Positions 10,804 through 20,472 of a stretch of 64,000 bases of DNA are shown piece after piece (position 1 is the first letter of the stretch; the number at the start of each line of letters is the position of its first letter). The notes under the pieces were generated by a model. That model did no database searches. It was not told the origin of the DNA and worked only from the letters and a program-made list of their open reading frames with translations. Source of the stretch: Pseudomonas monteilii (GTDB lineage Bacteria; Pseudomonadota; Gammaproteobacteria; Pseudomonadales; Pseudomonadaceae); NCBI GenBank assembly GCA_001534745.1, contig CP013997.1, forward strand, positions 1,302,001-1,366,000, given 5' to 3'. Position numbers and translations under genes: made by a program.

Positions 10804-11886
10804 TCAGCGGTATTCGATGGTGAAGTTCAAGGCACCTTTGGCTTCGCCAGGCGTCACCCTCGCGTCTGTCTGGTAGTAGCGGGCGCGCAAGTCGAGGCGC
10901 GTGATCCCAGGCGTGACGCCGACCATGTCCACGAACTCCTCCAATCTCAACGGCGTATTGTCACTTCGCAGGACTTGAATACCGATCCCGTTGGCGGTCG
11001 AGTCCGTGGTCAAGCTGATGATGCCCCTGTCCCGATCTACCGGTATCGAGCCGTCCACGCCATCCAGGCGCATGAATGCGCGCGAGACACTGCCTGCCGG
11101 GTCATCCTCGCAGTCGCTCAATGTGATGAAGAAATCGACCGGGTTGGTGGTGCTGCCCTGGCCCGTGAACTGGGCAAGATCATGGGTACCCAGTTGTACC
11201 GGGTTGGCGCTGACGGCATCGGCCTTGAGCGTGCACTGAGCTTGCTGGACTTGCCCTGTCAGCGTCAATCGCACGGCATCTCCGACATCGGTGATGGCGC
11301 CTCTTACGACTTCCTGATTAAACGTATGGACGCCTGGCGGTATGGCATCGGTCTTGATCAAGGCCACATACTTGATGAAGAGGTTTCCCATACGCATTGC
11401 TACAGGAAGCATTTTTTGCTGGTTTTCGCCTATGTAAGGTACCGCACCGACACCATTGTCGTTTGCCTGAAACGCGTTGCTGGCAGGTGCGTTGAGGAAA
11501 CTGCCCAGCTCAATGTACAGACCCACCCCTGGGATGCTGGTTTGCAGTACCTTGCCATCCACCCTTTTTCCATCTACATCCGGGAAGGGGCCGGGAGCGA
11601 TCGGCAAGGGTGTGTTCATGTTCGCTGTCAGTAAACGATTTCCCTCATTGTCACAAGTCAAAAAAAAGCCAGGCCCTGGTACGCCGATGAAATCGGCGGA
11701 GTAGATCTTGCTACCTTTGAGGGCATCACGTGCCACCCATAGAGGGCCGCCCAGGTTATGTGTGAACTGCAGGGGGCCAGGGGTCGTCTCCCATTTGCAT
11801 TCTGAATCGGCAAGCGCTTGACTCGACAGAGTCATTAACGTGGCCGCAGCTGCGATGCCGATGAAATGACGTGAAAAAGAAGGCAT
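10804..11886 (-). CDS. Fimbrial tip adhesin (chaperone-usher type)
   Basis: 360 aa from the ATG at 11886 (MPSFSRHFIGIAAAATLMTL), with CAGGAA upstream; a longer in-frame start at 11916 is less likely. The signal peptide ends at about SSQALADS. The N-terminal 190 residues are a candidate receptor-binding domain with CKWETTPG and FFLTCDNEG cysteines. The C-terminal part has the features of a fimbrial pilin domain: QAQCTLKADAVSANPVQLGT, FFITLSDCEDD and the closing beta strand GALNFTIEYR. This two-domain plan and the position after the usher gene suggest a FimH-like tip adhesin; the receptor is unknown. It is the last gene of a fimbrial set whose first genes lie about 18 kb away. Confidence 0.85.
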   Translation of the reverse strand: MPSFSRHFIGIAAAATLMTLSSQALADSECKWETTPGPLQFTHNLGGPLWVARDALKGSKIYSADFIGVPGPGFFLTCDNEGNRLLTANMNTPLPIAPGPFPDVDGKRVDGKVLQTSIPGVGLYIELGSFLNAPASNAFQANDNGVGAVPYIGENQQKMLPVAMRMGNLFIKYVALIKTDAIPPGVHTFNQEVVRGAITDVGDAVRLTLTGQVQQAQCTLKADAVSANPVQLGTHDLAQFTGQGSTTNPVDFFITLSDCEDDPAGSVSRAFMRLDGVDGSIPVDRDRGIISLTTDSTANGIGIQVLRSDNTPLRLEEFVDMVGVTPGITRLDLRARYYQTDARVTPGEAKGALNFTIEYR

Positions 11887-11932
11887 GATCGATTCCTGTG
11901 GCAAAGTCTGTGGCATTTTCGTACAGACCCGG

Positions 11933-14449
11933 TCATGGCGCAGGGCAGCGCAAGGTCTGTACGCGGTAGCCTTGGTCTTGCGGCATGGTTGCCGGGTCTA
12001 TTTGCAGCAGACAACGTTGTTGAGTGCGATCACCCCAGCGCGCTTCAAGGACTTGTGCGTGGGTGTCTGTGGCAATCAGCGCCTGGCCGGCCTGACCTAC
12101 CACTGCCAGGTGCTGACCCTTTTGATCGTTCACCTGTGTGCCGAAGGGCAGAGGGCTGCCGTCTGCGTGCTGCAGGGTCAGCACCAGGCGAGTGACTTTG
12201 CGCGCCTTGAAGCCTGCCAGGACGACCGCGCCTCGGCGGGGGACGACCTGCATGGCGCCGTTCTCGATTTCCACCTCCGGATCGAGCTGATCGGTTTGCA
12301 AGGTGACTTGATTGACCCGGTAGGGGCGCATATGAGGTGCCAGGATGTAGCCGCTCTCGTCGGTGCTTGCCCCAGGGGCATTATCGACGCCAACGCCAGG
12401 TACGTCAGGCACATGTACCAGTGCACTGGTCTCGCTCAGGAACTGCCCCAGCACGAGGCCATCGGCGTGCGCCAGCACTGCGCCACTGGCATTGATCGAG
12501 ACGCTACGGAAGTTGTCTGCCTCGGTATACCCGGCGCCTACGTTCACCTTCTGTGTCCGGTAGCTCATCGAGACGGCAGTCGTCTTGCGCTGCTGCTCGT
12601 CATTGGCCAGCGATGCCAGGTAACTCAACCGGTTGTCCTGTGAACCGCTGCTCAGGGTCGCCCGTTCGCTGAGGCGACCATTGCTTTGTTGTACATCGAA
12701 GCCCGCAGTGGAAGGCGCGCTCCAATCCAGTGGAACGGTGACCCCGAGCCCCAGGATGCGGTCGCTGCCACGGTTGTCGCTCAATGCCTGCGAGGCATAC
12801 AGGTTGATACTGACCCGACGGTAGTGGGTGTTGAACTGCAACTGATACTGGCGTCGTTGGCGATCGGTGTTCCAATAGTCGTCCTGAGACAGGGTCAGGC
12901 TCAACGAGCTGCGGTTTCCGAACGACTGGTAGATCGAGCTTTCCAGACGACTGCGACGGTTGCCCTGAAAGCGACTCGAGGCGTTGCGTTGCTGCACGGC
13001 TTCATCGAACTCACGGTAGCCTTCCGTGGAGTAGCGATAGCCTGCGAAGCGCAGGCTGGTGCCGGTCTGGAAAGCCTTGCCGTAACGCATGGCATAACTT
13101 TGTCCCTGTACGCGCCCCCCTTGCTCGCCCAGGTCGGTGTTGGCTTGAGTGGCGTCCAGGGAAATGGCGCCCAGAGTGCCGAAGTCGCGTGCAATACCCA
13201 CATTGGCGGCGTCGTAATACTCGCTGCCCATCAGACCGCCATACAAGGTGGTACCCCACCGGCCACCGCGAGCGAGGGTGGCTTGCCACAACGCAGGGTT
13301 ATCGGTCTTGTCTGCACCGTTGTAGCGCCCGACCACCAGGTTGTAGCGCCATACCCCTTCGCGCAGCAGGTTGCTGAGGGTAGAGTAAGGTTGTATGAAG
13401 CGGCGTACCTGGCCATCGGCCTCGGTAAGAACGATTTCAAGGTCGCCATTGCTGCCACTGACACCCAGGTCGTCGATTTCGTAAGGGCCAGGGGCTACAT
13501 AAGTGGAGTAGATCGGGTAGCCGTTCTGCAGGACTTCCAGCTTGGCGCGGGTCTGGGCCACGCCGCGTATCACCGGCGCATAGTTTTGCATCACGTCAGG
13601 CAGCATATCCATGTCAGTGGCCAACTGGACGCCTCTGATCGGCACGCTTCGGAAGACATCGCCGCGGCTGAAGGCCTCGCCCAGGGTCAGCGTGCCCCAC
13701 TGCCCGGGCAGATCATGTTGGGCATAGGTGTTGAAATGTACCCAGTCCTGACCTTTACCGCTGTCACGCCAGCTCTGGCTACTGCGCAAGCGCCAGCCAC
13801 CGAGGTTGATACCGCTATTGAGGTAGAGTTCGTGGCTGCTGTGCGAGGCGGCGGCAGCGCCGCTGAAACGCTGCGCAGAGGCCTGGTAATTGACGAAGGC
13901 GACATTGATACCGTTGTCCCAACGTTCGGGTGCGACGTTGCCGGCCACATCGCGGCGCAAGGCTATCTGTGGGATGGAAAGCGCCAGTCGCAGCTGTCCA
14001 GCGTCCAGGTCGTACGTGGCTTCTGGTACCCGTGCAGGCAAGTCCACACAACGCTCGTCGCTGGGCAAGGGTTCTGCCAGGCCCTGTTCACGCAGGCCCA
14101 GTTCGCGCAGCAGATTGGCGCTCAGGCAAGGTTCCAGCCCCTTGCCATCGTCGCGTGCTTTGAAGTCGATGTCATGCTTGCCGGCAGGCGCCAGGTTGAC
14201 CAGCACGTCGACCGAATACCGACCAGGCGCAAGGGAGGCCTGAGGAGTCAGAGTCTTCAAGGCGGCGACGCTGGCATCTTTGGCTTGGCCAGGGGACTGG
14301 CGCATGAAGTTGGGGTTGAAGTGCAAGGGGCGCTCTTGCGCAATAGCCCTGTCGGCAAGCAAATAGGAAAAGCTGTAGCTTACAATAGGAAGTAGCAAAA
14401 GCGTCCGAAAGTAAGTCGGTGGGAGGCTGCACTGTAGGGATCTTTGCAT
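11933..14449 (-). CDS. Fimbrial outer-membrane usher (FimD/PapC family)
   Basis: 838 aa from the ATG at 14449 (MQRSLQCSLPPTYFRTLLLL); a GTG at 14494 is an alternative, and neither has a strong ribosome binding site. A signal peptide is followed by the N-terminal chaperone-binding domain (FNPNFMRQ), then a long beta-barrel region with usher signatures SWRDSGKGQDWVHFNTYAQH, RGVAQTRAKLEVLQNGYPIY and GDLEIVLTEADGQVRRFIQP. It secretes and assembles pilin subunits at the outer membrane. The adhesin starts 46 bp downstream. In this family the usher normally follows the chaperone gene directly; here its upstream neighbour is the end of an Rhs gene. Confidence 0.95.
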   Translation of the reverse strand: MQRSLQCSLPPTYFRTLLLLPIVSYSFSYLLADRAIAQERPLHFNPNFMRQSPGQAKDASVAALKTLTPQASLAPGRYSVDVLVNLAPAGKHDIDFKARDDGKGLEPCLSANLLRELGLREQGLAEPLPSDERCVDLPARVPEATYDLDAGQLRLALSIPQIALRRDVAGNVAPERWDNGINVAFVNYQASAQRFSGAAAASHSSHELYLNSGINLGGWRLRSSQSWRDSGKGQDWVHFNTYAQHDLPGQWGTLTLGEAFSRGDVFRSVPIRGVQLATDMDMLPDVMQNYAPVIRGVAQTRAKLEVLQNGYPIYSTYVAPGPYEIDDLGVSGSNGDLEIVLTEADGQVRRFIQPYSTLSNLLREGVWRYNLVVGRYNGADKTDNPALWQATLARGGRWGTTLYGGLMGSEYYDAANVGIARDFGTLGAISLDATQANTDLGEQGGRVQGQSYAMRYGKAFQTGTSLRFAGYRYSTEGYREFDEAVQQRNASSRFQGNRRSRLESSIYQSFGNRSSLSLTLSQDDYWNTDRQRRQYQLQFNTHYRRVSINLYASQALSDNRGSDRILGLGVTVPLDWSAPSTAGFDVQQSNGRLSERATLSSGSQDNRLSYLASLANDEQQRKTTAVSMSYRTQKVNVGAGYTEADNFRSVSINASGAVLAHADGLVLGQFLSETSALVHVPDVPGVGVDNAPGASTDESGYILAPHMRPYRVNQVTLQTDQLDPEVEIENGAMQVVPRRGAVVLAGFKARKVTRLVLTLQHADGSPLPFGTQVNDQKGQHLAVVGQAGQALIATDTHAQVLEARWGDRTQQRCLLQIDPATMPQDQGYRVQTLRCPAP

Positions 14450-14752
14450 GCTCAGGCACCGTGGATGTGAGTAGCTTGAAAGGCTTCCCTCCACTAGAAG
14501 GTTAGAGCCAATTTGCCAGCGGAATGAAAAGAAGCAGCACGTTACAGATCTGGAAAATAAAAAAATGTAAGAAAATTCCGATATGTAAGGCGATAATTTC
14601 AGGGTGCCTTGGTGTATCGAAACAGTGTCGCGCTGGACGGTGTAGGTAAAGTCCAGCGCGACGACCGTGCTGCGTTGATAAAGACGTGAAGTGCTCGTTA
14701 CGCTACGTGAAGTCGAGCGTTATCCAAGCAATCCTCGCCGTTTTGATATTGC
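14450..14752. terminator. Intergenic gap with strong inverted repeat after the Rhs gene
   Basis: A perfect 12-bp inverted repeat, GTCGCGCTGGAC (14627-14638) and GTCCAGCGCGAC (14651-14662), lies about 90 bp after the Rhs stop codon; the minus strand continues ACTGTTTCG, a poor T run. It probably ends the Rhs transcript. The AT-rich stretch 14545-14600 could hold a promoter for the usher gene. Nothing else is visible. Confidence 0.55.
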
Positions 14753-17700
14753 CTACTTGCCGAATCCCAGACTATATGGCCAGCCCTGATAACTAGAGAA
14801 CCCAGTTTCCTCCCAACGGCCAGTTTTTGGGTTGCGAACAAAGCCCAACTGTGAACCCACGCTAACAATTTGTTTAGGTGAGCCCGGTGGTGAAGTCACA
14901 GTTTCACCGAACAATAGCTTGAAATGATCGTCGTCAAGGGAGTCTAGTGATCTTGTAGAGCCAACGCTTCGGAGTGATGGCGCTGGGGTCATGGATGTTG
15001 CGGCATCTGCGGTCATGGATGTTGCGGCATCTGCGGTCATCCTAGATGCAGTCTGTGTGGACACCTCAGCGCTGACACTCATGGCGGTCGTTTGAGTGGC
15101 TGCATCAGCCTGGTAAGGTAGCGCTATCGCACGCTTTACAGGGAAGCGAGCAGGAGTCGTACTTTTGACACGTATCCTGTAGAAGACATCTCCTGCTTTG
15201 GCATTGGCTGGCGCCCCCATGTCCGCACCCTTGGCACGGGCTGGCATCCTCAGGCCCGCACCTTTGGCCCCCAGCCGGCTATAAGCCATGACCCCGAGAG
15301 TACTCAGCGCGCTAGCCACTCCCAGATAAAACGACCAGTTATAGGCCGCCTCGCTCCCGGTCGCCAATGCCGCCACGGACGTTGCCGTAGAGGCTACGTC
15401 TAGGGCAAGGCTGGCAGCCCCCAATGCAAAGGCCATGGTCAAACCTACAGGCGGCAACAGCACGAAGCTGATCACTGCAAAGACAACACCCAGTGCTACA
15501 CCAAGCCAGGATCTCCAATCCCCCTTGGGCTTCAAGGGAATGGGGGGAATGTAGGGGTACTCCACACTATTGCGCATGCCGTAGTGACCACTGGGGTCGT
15601 GCCAGTTGACCGGGTTGGCGCCGCAGTACACGTACGGATTGATGCCGGCCAGTTCAGGCGAAGCCGTGTCCGGACTGTGGAAGCGCATGAGCCCAGGGTT
15701 GTAAGCGCGATAACCACGCCCTAGCAGCGACCAACCCAAAGCGCGTTCACGGACCTCTCCGTTGAAACCGAGCAGGCCTATCAACTGATCGTTGTCCGGC
15801 GCGTCACCATAGGGCGTGTACGTCGTGTCATGCAGAGCGTCGGGGCCACATTCGGCTGTCACGCTGTTTACCGCGTCGGTCAGGAATAGCCGGTTTTCCG
15901 CAGTGCACCCTGGGCGCTGCAAGCCCATCGGGCGATCTCCGGCATAGAAGTAGTCGGTGGCGCCTGATGCGTCGCACGTACGGGTTAACCGATAACCTTG
16001 GTAGCGACGAGAAATCTCCGCGGCTTGTCCATGGGTCACACCGATCAGATCGTTGTGACCGTCGTAACGGTAGCGGTACAAGAGTTGACTTTCGTCCGCG
16101 CTCCTGACTTCACTCAAACGGCCACGATCATCGTAGACCAGGCGGTTGCCTTGCTCGTCGTTGAGCAAATTGCCTTCGGCGTCATGGTCGAACGTCCGGC
16201 ATACCGGGTAGTCAGGTTGTAGCGAGTGCACGACTTTTGTCAGGATGAAACCTTCGTAGGTGTACAAGGCTGTGTCGGACGTGCCGTCGACGAAGTCGGT
16301 GTAGCACTCAGTAAGGTTGTTCAGCGCGTCATAGACGAAGATCTGACTGGTGATAGCCCGTCCCGCCGCATTTCGCGGCAGAAGGTGCTCGTCGCCGGTG
16401 CATTGATACTCCTCCAGTCGGTCGAGGGTATCGTAGATAAAGGTTTCGGCGAGTACCTGTTGGCTGTCACGAATAAGCTTACGAGTGTGCAGTTGGTCAT
16501 CGTCCTGCCACGTCAGCACGATCTGTTGTGTCAGCACCGTGTCGTCTTTGCGACTGAGCGTTTGCTCGCGTTTCTCTTCTCGACCTAGCGCGTCGTACGT
16601 TTGTTCGCATACCAGCGTCTGTTGATGGACCAGATCCTGAGTCGTGGTTTTCCAAAGCCTTCCGAGCGTGTCGTATTCTAACGTAGCGACCAGATTACCT
16701 TGGTTGATACATTCCAACTGACCCATGTCGTTGTAGGTGTGACTGACAGCGATGCCGTCACTTTCGCTGTAACCCAATAGCAGGCCTTGCAGCGAATGGC
16801 GGTAATCGCAGTGATGCGCACCGGCGTCCTGGCCCTTCCATTGGGCCTTGTGCAAATAACCCTGGTCAGTGTAGGTGTAGTGGTGCTGGCCCTGTTCATC
16901 TTTAGTCATGCTGAGGGCCGCGGTTTTTGTATCGTAATCGAATGTCGTGCGTTGCTCGGTGTCCACGTCGATCTGCGTAGGTTGAAGGGAGCGCGTGGCG
17001 CGGTAGTGGTAGGTAAAGGTACGCTGTGCAGTCGTGCGGCTTTCCAGCAACGATGTGTTGGGTTTGTACCCGTAGGTTTCCTGCTGTTTACCCGCTGTCA
17101 AAGACTTCAGGCGATCAAGACCATCGTATGTCCGTTTCCAGGCGAGCGCAGGCTTGGCGCCTTTGCGCGGCTCGACCAGCAGCTGTTCGGCCAGGGGGGC
17201 GGCGCTGTGCAGCGCGAACTGGCTGAGCACGGCCGACTGGTCCGGCCGTTCGGTACGGGTTACTCGGCCTTCAGAATCGTAGGTATACGTATTGACCCGG
17301 CTAACCAGCTTGCCGTCCCGCTTGAACGTGTGTGTTTCATGCGTGCAGCGTCCCAGTCCATCGTAGCTGAACTCACGTTTACCCGTATCGTCCACGCGGT
17401 ATTGGCAAGCCGGCTTGTCGAAGCGGTTGCTCTCGATGACGTGCTGCTGCTGGCGGACCTGCGGCTTGTCCGGTGACTCCATCCAGCGAGTAACCACATC
17501 GCCGGTTTCGCCAAACGGCGAGAATTCACTGTGCTGGGACGCACCATTGGGCAGTGTGGTCTTGCACAGTCGGCCCCAGGCATCGTATTCGAACAGGGAG
17601 GTCAATGTCAGCGTCTTGCCGTCATGGTAATCGAACGTCGTTTCTTCGCGCAGTTGGCCCAGTTCATCGTACGTGCGCTCTGTGACGAGCTGGCACCGCC

Positions 17701-19879
17701 GTGGCTTTTCAGTGTCTGATGCGGTCTCCGGAGGCGTTGGGTCTTCCGTCTCGCGCTTCTCGGTCACCATTCGGCTGCAGCCATCGTGCGTGATGATGGT
17801 GACCACGCCCGTGCTGCTGGTGATAGTCTGGGAGGCCAGTCCGGCAGCGCCTGCTTCGGGGTGGGTGACCAGTCCATATGCATAACTGACGCTGGCTTCA
17901 TCCACGCCCTGGCCTGGGGCAACGGTTTCCTCCACCAGGCGAGAAAGGACGTCGTAACGCCGACGAATGCTGTTGCCGGTCTCGTCCTCTTCATACACCG
18001 GCTGGCCATGCAGGCTGGAGGCGGCCGAACGCGTAGTTTTCTGCGTCAGATCAAAGCCTGTGATCGTTTCGTCGGTCCAATATTCAAGACCGTACGTTTC
18101 GTCGGTTACTGTGCGGTACGTCCACTCGACCCGAGCACTACGACTTTCGATGGCTCGACGTACCGGATCCTCACCGTCGTCGTCGCCGTAGCGGGTCGTC
18201 ACTTGATAGTCGGGACGGCCATGCAGGAAGGCATTGTCAGGCGTGTTCAGGTACGTCCGCTCCACCTTCAGCAACACCTGCTCGCGCTCCTCGCAGCTGT
18301 CAGGGTCAAGCACAAGCAGCACCTTTTCTTCGCAAGGCGCCAGCCATTGGCTCACCTGGCCAAGCCCAGGCAATACTGGATAGGCCTTGTAAGTCAGCCG
18401 CGTGCGCTGTACCGGTGCCTCGCCAGGCAAGCCCTCTGCGGGGTAGACCGTCTTGGATTTGACGTTTCGGACAAAACCCTGCGGGTCGGGCGGACATGCC
18501 CAGGCGTCACCGTCTTTTTCGCCTTCCTTGTCGTAATACGTATAGGTGGTGCGCACGCCCGTGGGGGCTTGCTCTTCGATGACGTTGCCATAATCGTCAT
18601 ACGATGTGGTGGCGGTTTCCACCTTCAACTGGCTGGCATCATCGTGCAGCGTCCAACGCTTGGTAATGGTTTTAGGCAACTGGAAATAACGCGGCTGGTC
18701 ATCGAAGCCATACCCAAGGCGTTCGTGAAAGACAGTTTCGGTTTCTTCGACATGGCCTGCCTGTTCGAGCGTTTGCCGAGTCAGCAGGTGGTAGCGATTG
18801 AATGTCTGGGTCTGTTTGCGTACGACCTTGCCTGCTTTCCAGTAGTGGGCGGTGACGCTGTACCGATACGAGGCAGATGCGCGGTATAGATTGTCCTCGC
18901 CATCGTCGCGCCAACTGATCGTACTGTTGCTGCCCACGAAACTGTGCTCGACCTGGGCGCCACTCTGTTCATCCCGGTGACTGTAGGTGTAGGTCGTTTT
19001 CAACGGCGGCTGATTGGCGCGCGGCTTGACCTCATGGGTCGTGACTCGCGGCAAGGCCCTTTGCGGTTGCGTGCCCGGCAGCAGGTGGCCCGGATCGCCA
19101 TTCTCGCCGTAGTACACATCTTCAATGGCGCCTGAAGGCGTATGCACCTTGGAGAGGCATCTCAGGCCTTGGGCTGTGGTATAGCCGAAGCGCCAGTTAC
19201 CCCCTGTTTCGGAAGGCAACATGACCTGCACCAGGATCCGATTCTCAAGTTTGAGCTGATAGCGTGCGAAAGGCTGGCCATCGTCGCCGGTCCCAGGGCG
19301 TATATCGAAAAACACCGAGCCGTTGGAGTACGACAGCGCAATCAACACGTGCCCCTTGTCATCGACGATCTTTTCCAAGCGCCGGTTTTCAGGAATGTAG
19401 CTGAGCGTGATCCCATGGCCGGAAGGCGCCATGACCCGGGTGGGCAAGGCAATGGGGTTGTCAACGCCGTGCAAGGTCAGGACTTCCACGAGGCCGGACT
19501 TGTGCATTACACGGTAGGGTCCCTTGTCATCGGCGCCATCGTCATGAAAGTGAAAGCTATGGATTTTCTTTTCACGAATCGAAGGTTGAGGACCTGTACC
19601 GGTGACTTTGTAGCTTTCACCAGTATGTAAGCTCAGCATTCGGGTAGCCGGCACATAATGGGTCATAGCCAATTGCCAACCCTTGCCAAACCCTACGTCC
19701 GCTTGGTTATACGGGCTGTATGACAAGCGCAGGGGCAGGCCAGGACCGATCAAGTCATTGCCGGTCGGCATGGGCAGGTCGATGGATAACATGTACTGGC
19801 CCGTGCGCTGATCGACATGGTTACGCACGAAACTTTGGAAGTTGGTGGCGTTGCTGTGCATTCCAGAGACGTCGGCCAT
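14753..19879 (-). CDS. Rhs/YD-repeat protein 1 with complete core and variable C-terminal tip
   Basis: 1708 aa, ATG at 19879 with GGAGCAAC upstream. The first ~350 residues form a conserved N-terminal region (DQRTGQYMLSIDLPMPTGND, RMLSLHTGESYKVTG, WRDDGEDNLYRAS), then a long series of YD repeats typical of Rhs/TccC shells (for example YDTLGRLWKT, YDALGREEKR, YDDRGRLSEV). The core closes with MRFHSPDTASPELAGINPYV and NWHDPSGH near residue 1430. The remaining ~274 residues (about 14753-15577) are the polymorphic tip: a hydrophobic pair around WLGVALGVVFAVISFVLLPP, then a low-complexity Ala/Thr/Ser part and the end GFVRNPKTGRWEETGF. No known toxin motif is recognised. No PAAR or VgrG gene is nearby and no candidate immunity gene follows, so a T6SS effector role is not supported; a TccC-like role is possible. 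Confidence 0.9.
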   Translation of the reverse strand: MADVSGMHSNATNFQSFVRNHVDQRTGQYMLSIDLPMPTGNDLIGPGLPLRLSYSPYNQADVGFGKGWQLAMTHYVPATRMLSLHTGESYKVTGTGPQPSIREKKIHSFHFHDDGADDKGPYRVMHKSGLVEVLTLHGVDNPIALPTRVMAPSGHGITLSYIPENRRLEKIVDDKGHVLIALSYSNGSVFFDIRPGTGDDGQPFARYQLKLENRILVQVMLPSETGGNWRFGYTTAQGLRCLSKVHTPSGAIEDVYYGENGDPGHLLPGTQPQRALPRVTTHEVKPRANQPPLKTTYTYSHRDEQSGAQVEHSFVGSNSTISWRDDGEDNLYRASASYRYSVTAHYWKAGKVVRKQTQTFNRYHLLTRQTLEQAGHVEETETVFHERLGYGFDDQPRYFQLPKTITKRWTLHDDASQLKVETATTSYDDYGNVIEEQAPTGVRTTYTYYDKEGEKDGDAWACPPDPQGFVRNVKSKTVYPAEGLPGEAPVQRTRLTYKAYPVLPGLGQVSQWLAPCEEKVLLVLDPDSCEEREQVLLKVERTYLNTPDNAFLHGRPDYQVTTRYGDDDGEDPVRRAIESRSARVEWTYRTVTDETYGLEYWTDETITGFDLTQKTTRSAASSLHGQPVYEEDETGNSIRRRYDVLSRLVEETVAPGQGVDEASVSYAYGLVTHPEAGAAGLASQTITSSTGVVTIITHDGCSRMVTEKRETEDPTPPETASDTEKPRRCQLVTERTYDELGQLREETTFDYHDGKTLTLTSLFEYDAWGRLCKTTLPNGASQHSEFSPFGETGDVVTRWMESPDKPQVRQQQHVIESNRFDKPACQYRVDDTGKREFSYDGLGRCTHETHTFKRDGKLVSRVNTYTYDSEGRVTRTERPDQSAVLSQFALHSAAPLAEQLLVEPRKGAKPALAWKRTYDGLDRLKSLTAGKQQETYGYKPNTSLLESRTTAQRTFTYHYRATRSLQPTQIDVDTEQRTTFDYDTKTAALSMTKDEQGQHHYTYTDQGYLHKAQWKGQDAGAHHCDYRHSLQGLLLGYSESDGIAVSHTYNDMGQLECINQGNLVATLEYDTLGRLWKTTTQDLVHQQTLVCEQTYDALGREEKREQTLSRKDDTVLTQQIVLTWQDDDQLHTRKLIRDSQQVLAETFIYDTLDRLEEYQCTGDEHLLPRNAAGRAITSQIFVYDALNNLTECYTDFVDGTSDTALYTYEGFILTKVVHSLQPDYPVCRTFDHDAEGNLLNDEQGNRLVYDDRGRLSEVRSADESQLLYRYRYDGHNDLIGVTHGQAAEISRRYQGYRLTRTCDASGATDYFYAGDRPMGLQRPGCTAENRLFLTDAVNSVTAECGPDALHDTTYTPYGDAPDNDQLIGLLGFNGEVRERALGWSLLGRGYRAYNPGLMRFHSPDTASPELAGINPYVYCGANPVNWHDPSGHYGMRNSVEYPYIPPIPLKPKGDWRSWLGVALGVVFAVISFVLLPPVGLTMAFALGAASLALDVASTATSVAALATGSEAAYNWSFYLGVASALSTLGVMAYSRLGAKGAGLRMPARAKGADMGAPANAKAGDVFYRIRVKSTTPARFPVKRAIALPYQADAATQTTAMSVSAEVSTQTASRMTADAATSMTADAATSMTPAPSLRSVGSTRSLDSLDDDHFKLLFGETVTSPPGSPKQIVSVGSQLGFVRNPKTGRWEETGFSSYQGWPYSLGFGK
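14991..15038 (-). repeat. Exact 24-bp tandem duplication inside the Rhs 1 tip
   Basis: Two perfect copies of atggatgttgcggcatctgc(ggtc) at 14991-15014 and 15015-15038. On the coding strand they give the repeated octapeptide MTADAATS. Perfect identity suggests recent slippage. Confidence 0.95.
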
Positions 19880-19881
19880 GA

Positions 19882-20472
19882 TCAGTTGCTCCTAGGTGCC
19901 ATGGTGACCACGACGCACGTCAGATAATAGTCCCACATAGGGGGGCGTTTGCCGCCGAGGAGCCTAAAGCCTTTGCTGTCCGCTCCGCTGTCGATGCCTT
20001 TGTTGTACACGTAGCCAGGACGCTCCGCAGTGCCTGAGTAGTCCAAAATTTTGTCGATGCCTAGTTTTTCCAGTGAAGCGTTGGGTCTGGTCGTGTCGAG
20101 CTCAATCCAGCCAGCAAAATCGACTTTGTTACAACTGGGATCGTTAGTCAGCAAAAACTTCGATTTGATCGGTACATTTCGAATACGAATAGAATCGGGA
20201 CGCATAGGTTTTTTATCGACTCGCGGACACAGGTTCGGGACGATTAGATTGACGGTCTCACCACTGCCCACTGCAGGCAGTTCCAGCCTACATGACTTTT
20301 CTGTGTCGTTATCGACTTTTTGATAAAGCACGAACTCAGGTATCAGGTCATCGGAGGGCGTCGTCCCCGGGCTGGCCGACACAAGGGCACTGCCGAGAAA
20401 CAGCGGTGTGATAACCAGAAGGCGCTGAAGAGATGAGGGGGCGGCGAGAGAACAAGTCAGGGAACGTTTCAT
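19882..20472 (-). CDS. Small secreted protein paired with Rhs 1, unknown function
   Basis: 196 aa from the ATG at 20472 (GGAAG upstream; a TTG five codons earlier is less likely). A signal peptide is visible: MKRSLTCSLAAPSSLQRLLV, then ITPLFLGSALVSASPG, with cleavage expected near SAS-PG. The mature protein has four cysteines spaced to allow disulphides (KSCRLELPA, PNLCPRVDK, DPSCNKVDF, YLTCVVVT) and ends VVTMAPRSN. The stop codon is only 2 bp before the Rhs 1 ATG, so the two are translationally coupled. I do not recognise the family. It could be an exported partner or a periplasmic protector against the Rhs protein; both are guesses. Confidence 0.75.
   Translation of the reverse strand: MKRSLTCSLAAPSSLQRLLVITPLFLGSALVSASPGTTPSDDLIPEFVLYQKVDNDTEKSCRLELPAVGSGETVNLIVPNLCPRVDKKPMRPDSIRIRNVPIKSKFLLTNDPSCNKVDFAGWIELDTTRPNASLEKLGIDKILDYSGTAERPGYVYNKGIDSGADSKGFRLLGGKRPPMWDYYLTCVVVTMAPRSN

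Noticed and set aside
14753..19879. Rhs 1 as a type VI secretion effector
   Set aside because: No PAAR-like N-terminus, VgrG, adaptor or immunity gene is visible in the neighbourhood.
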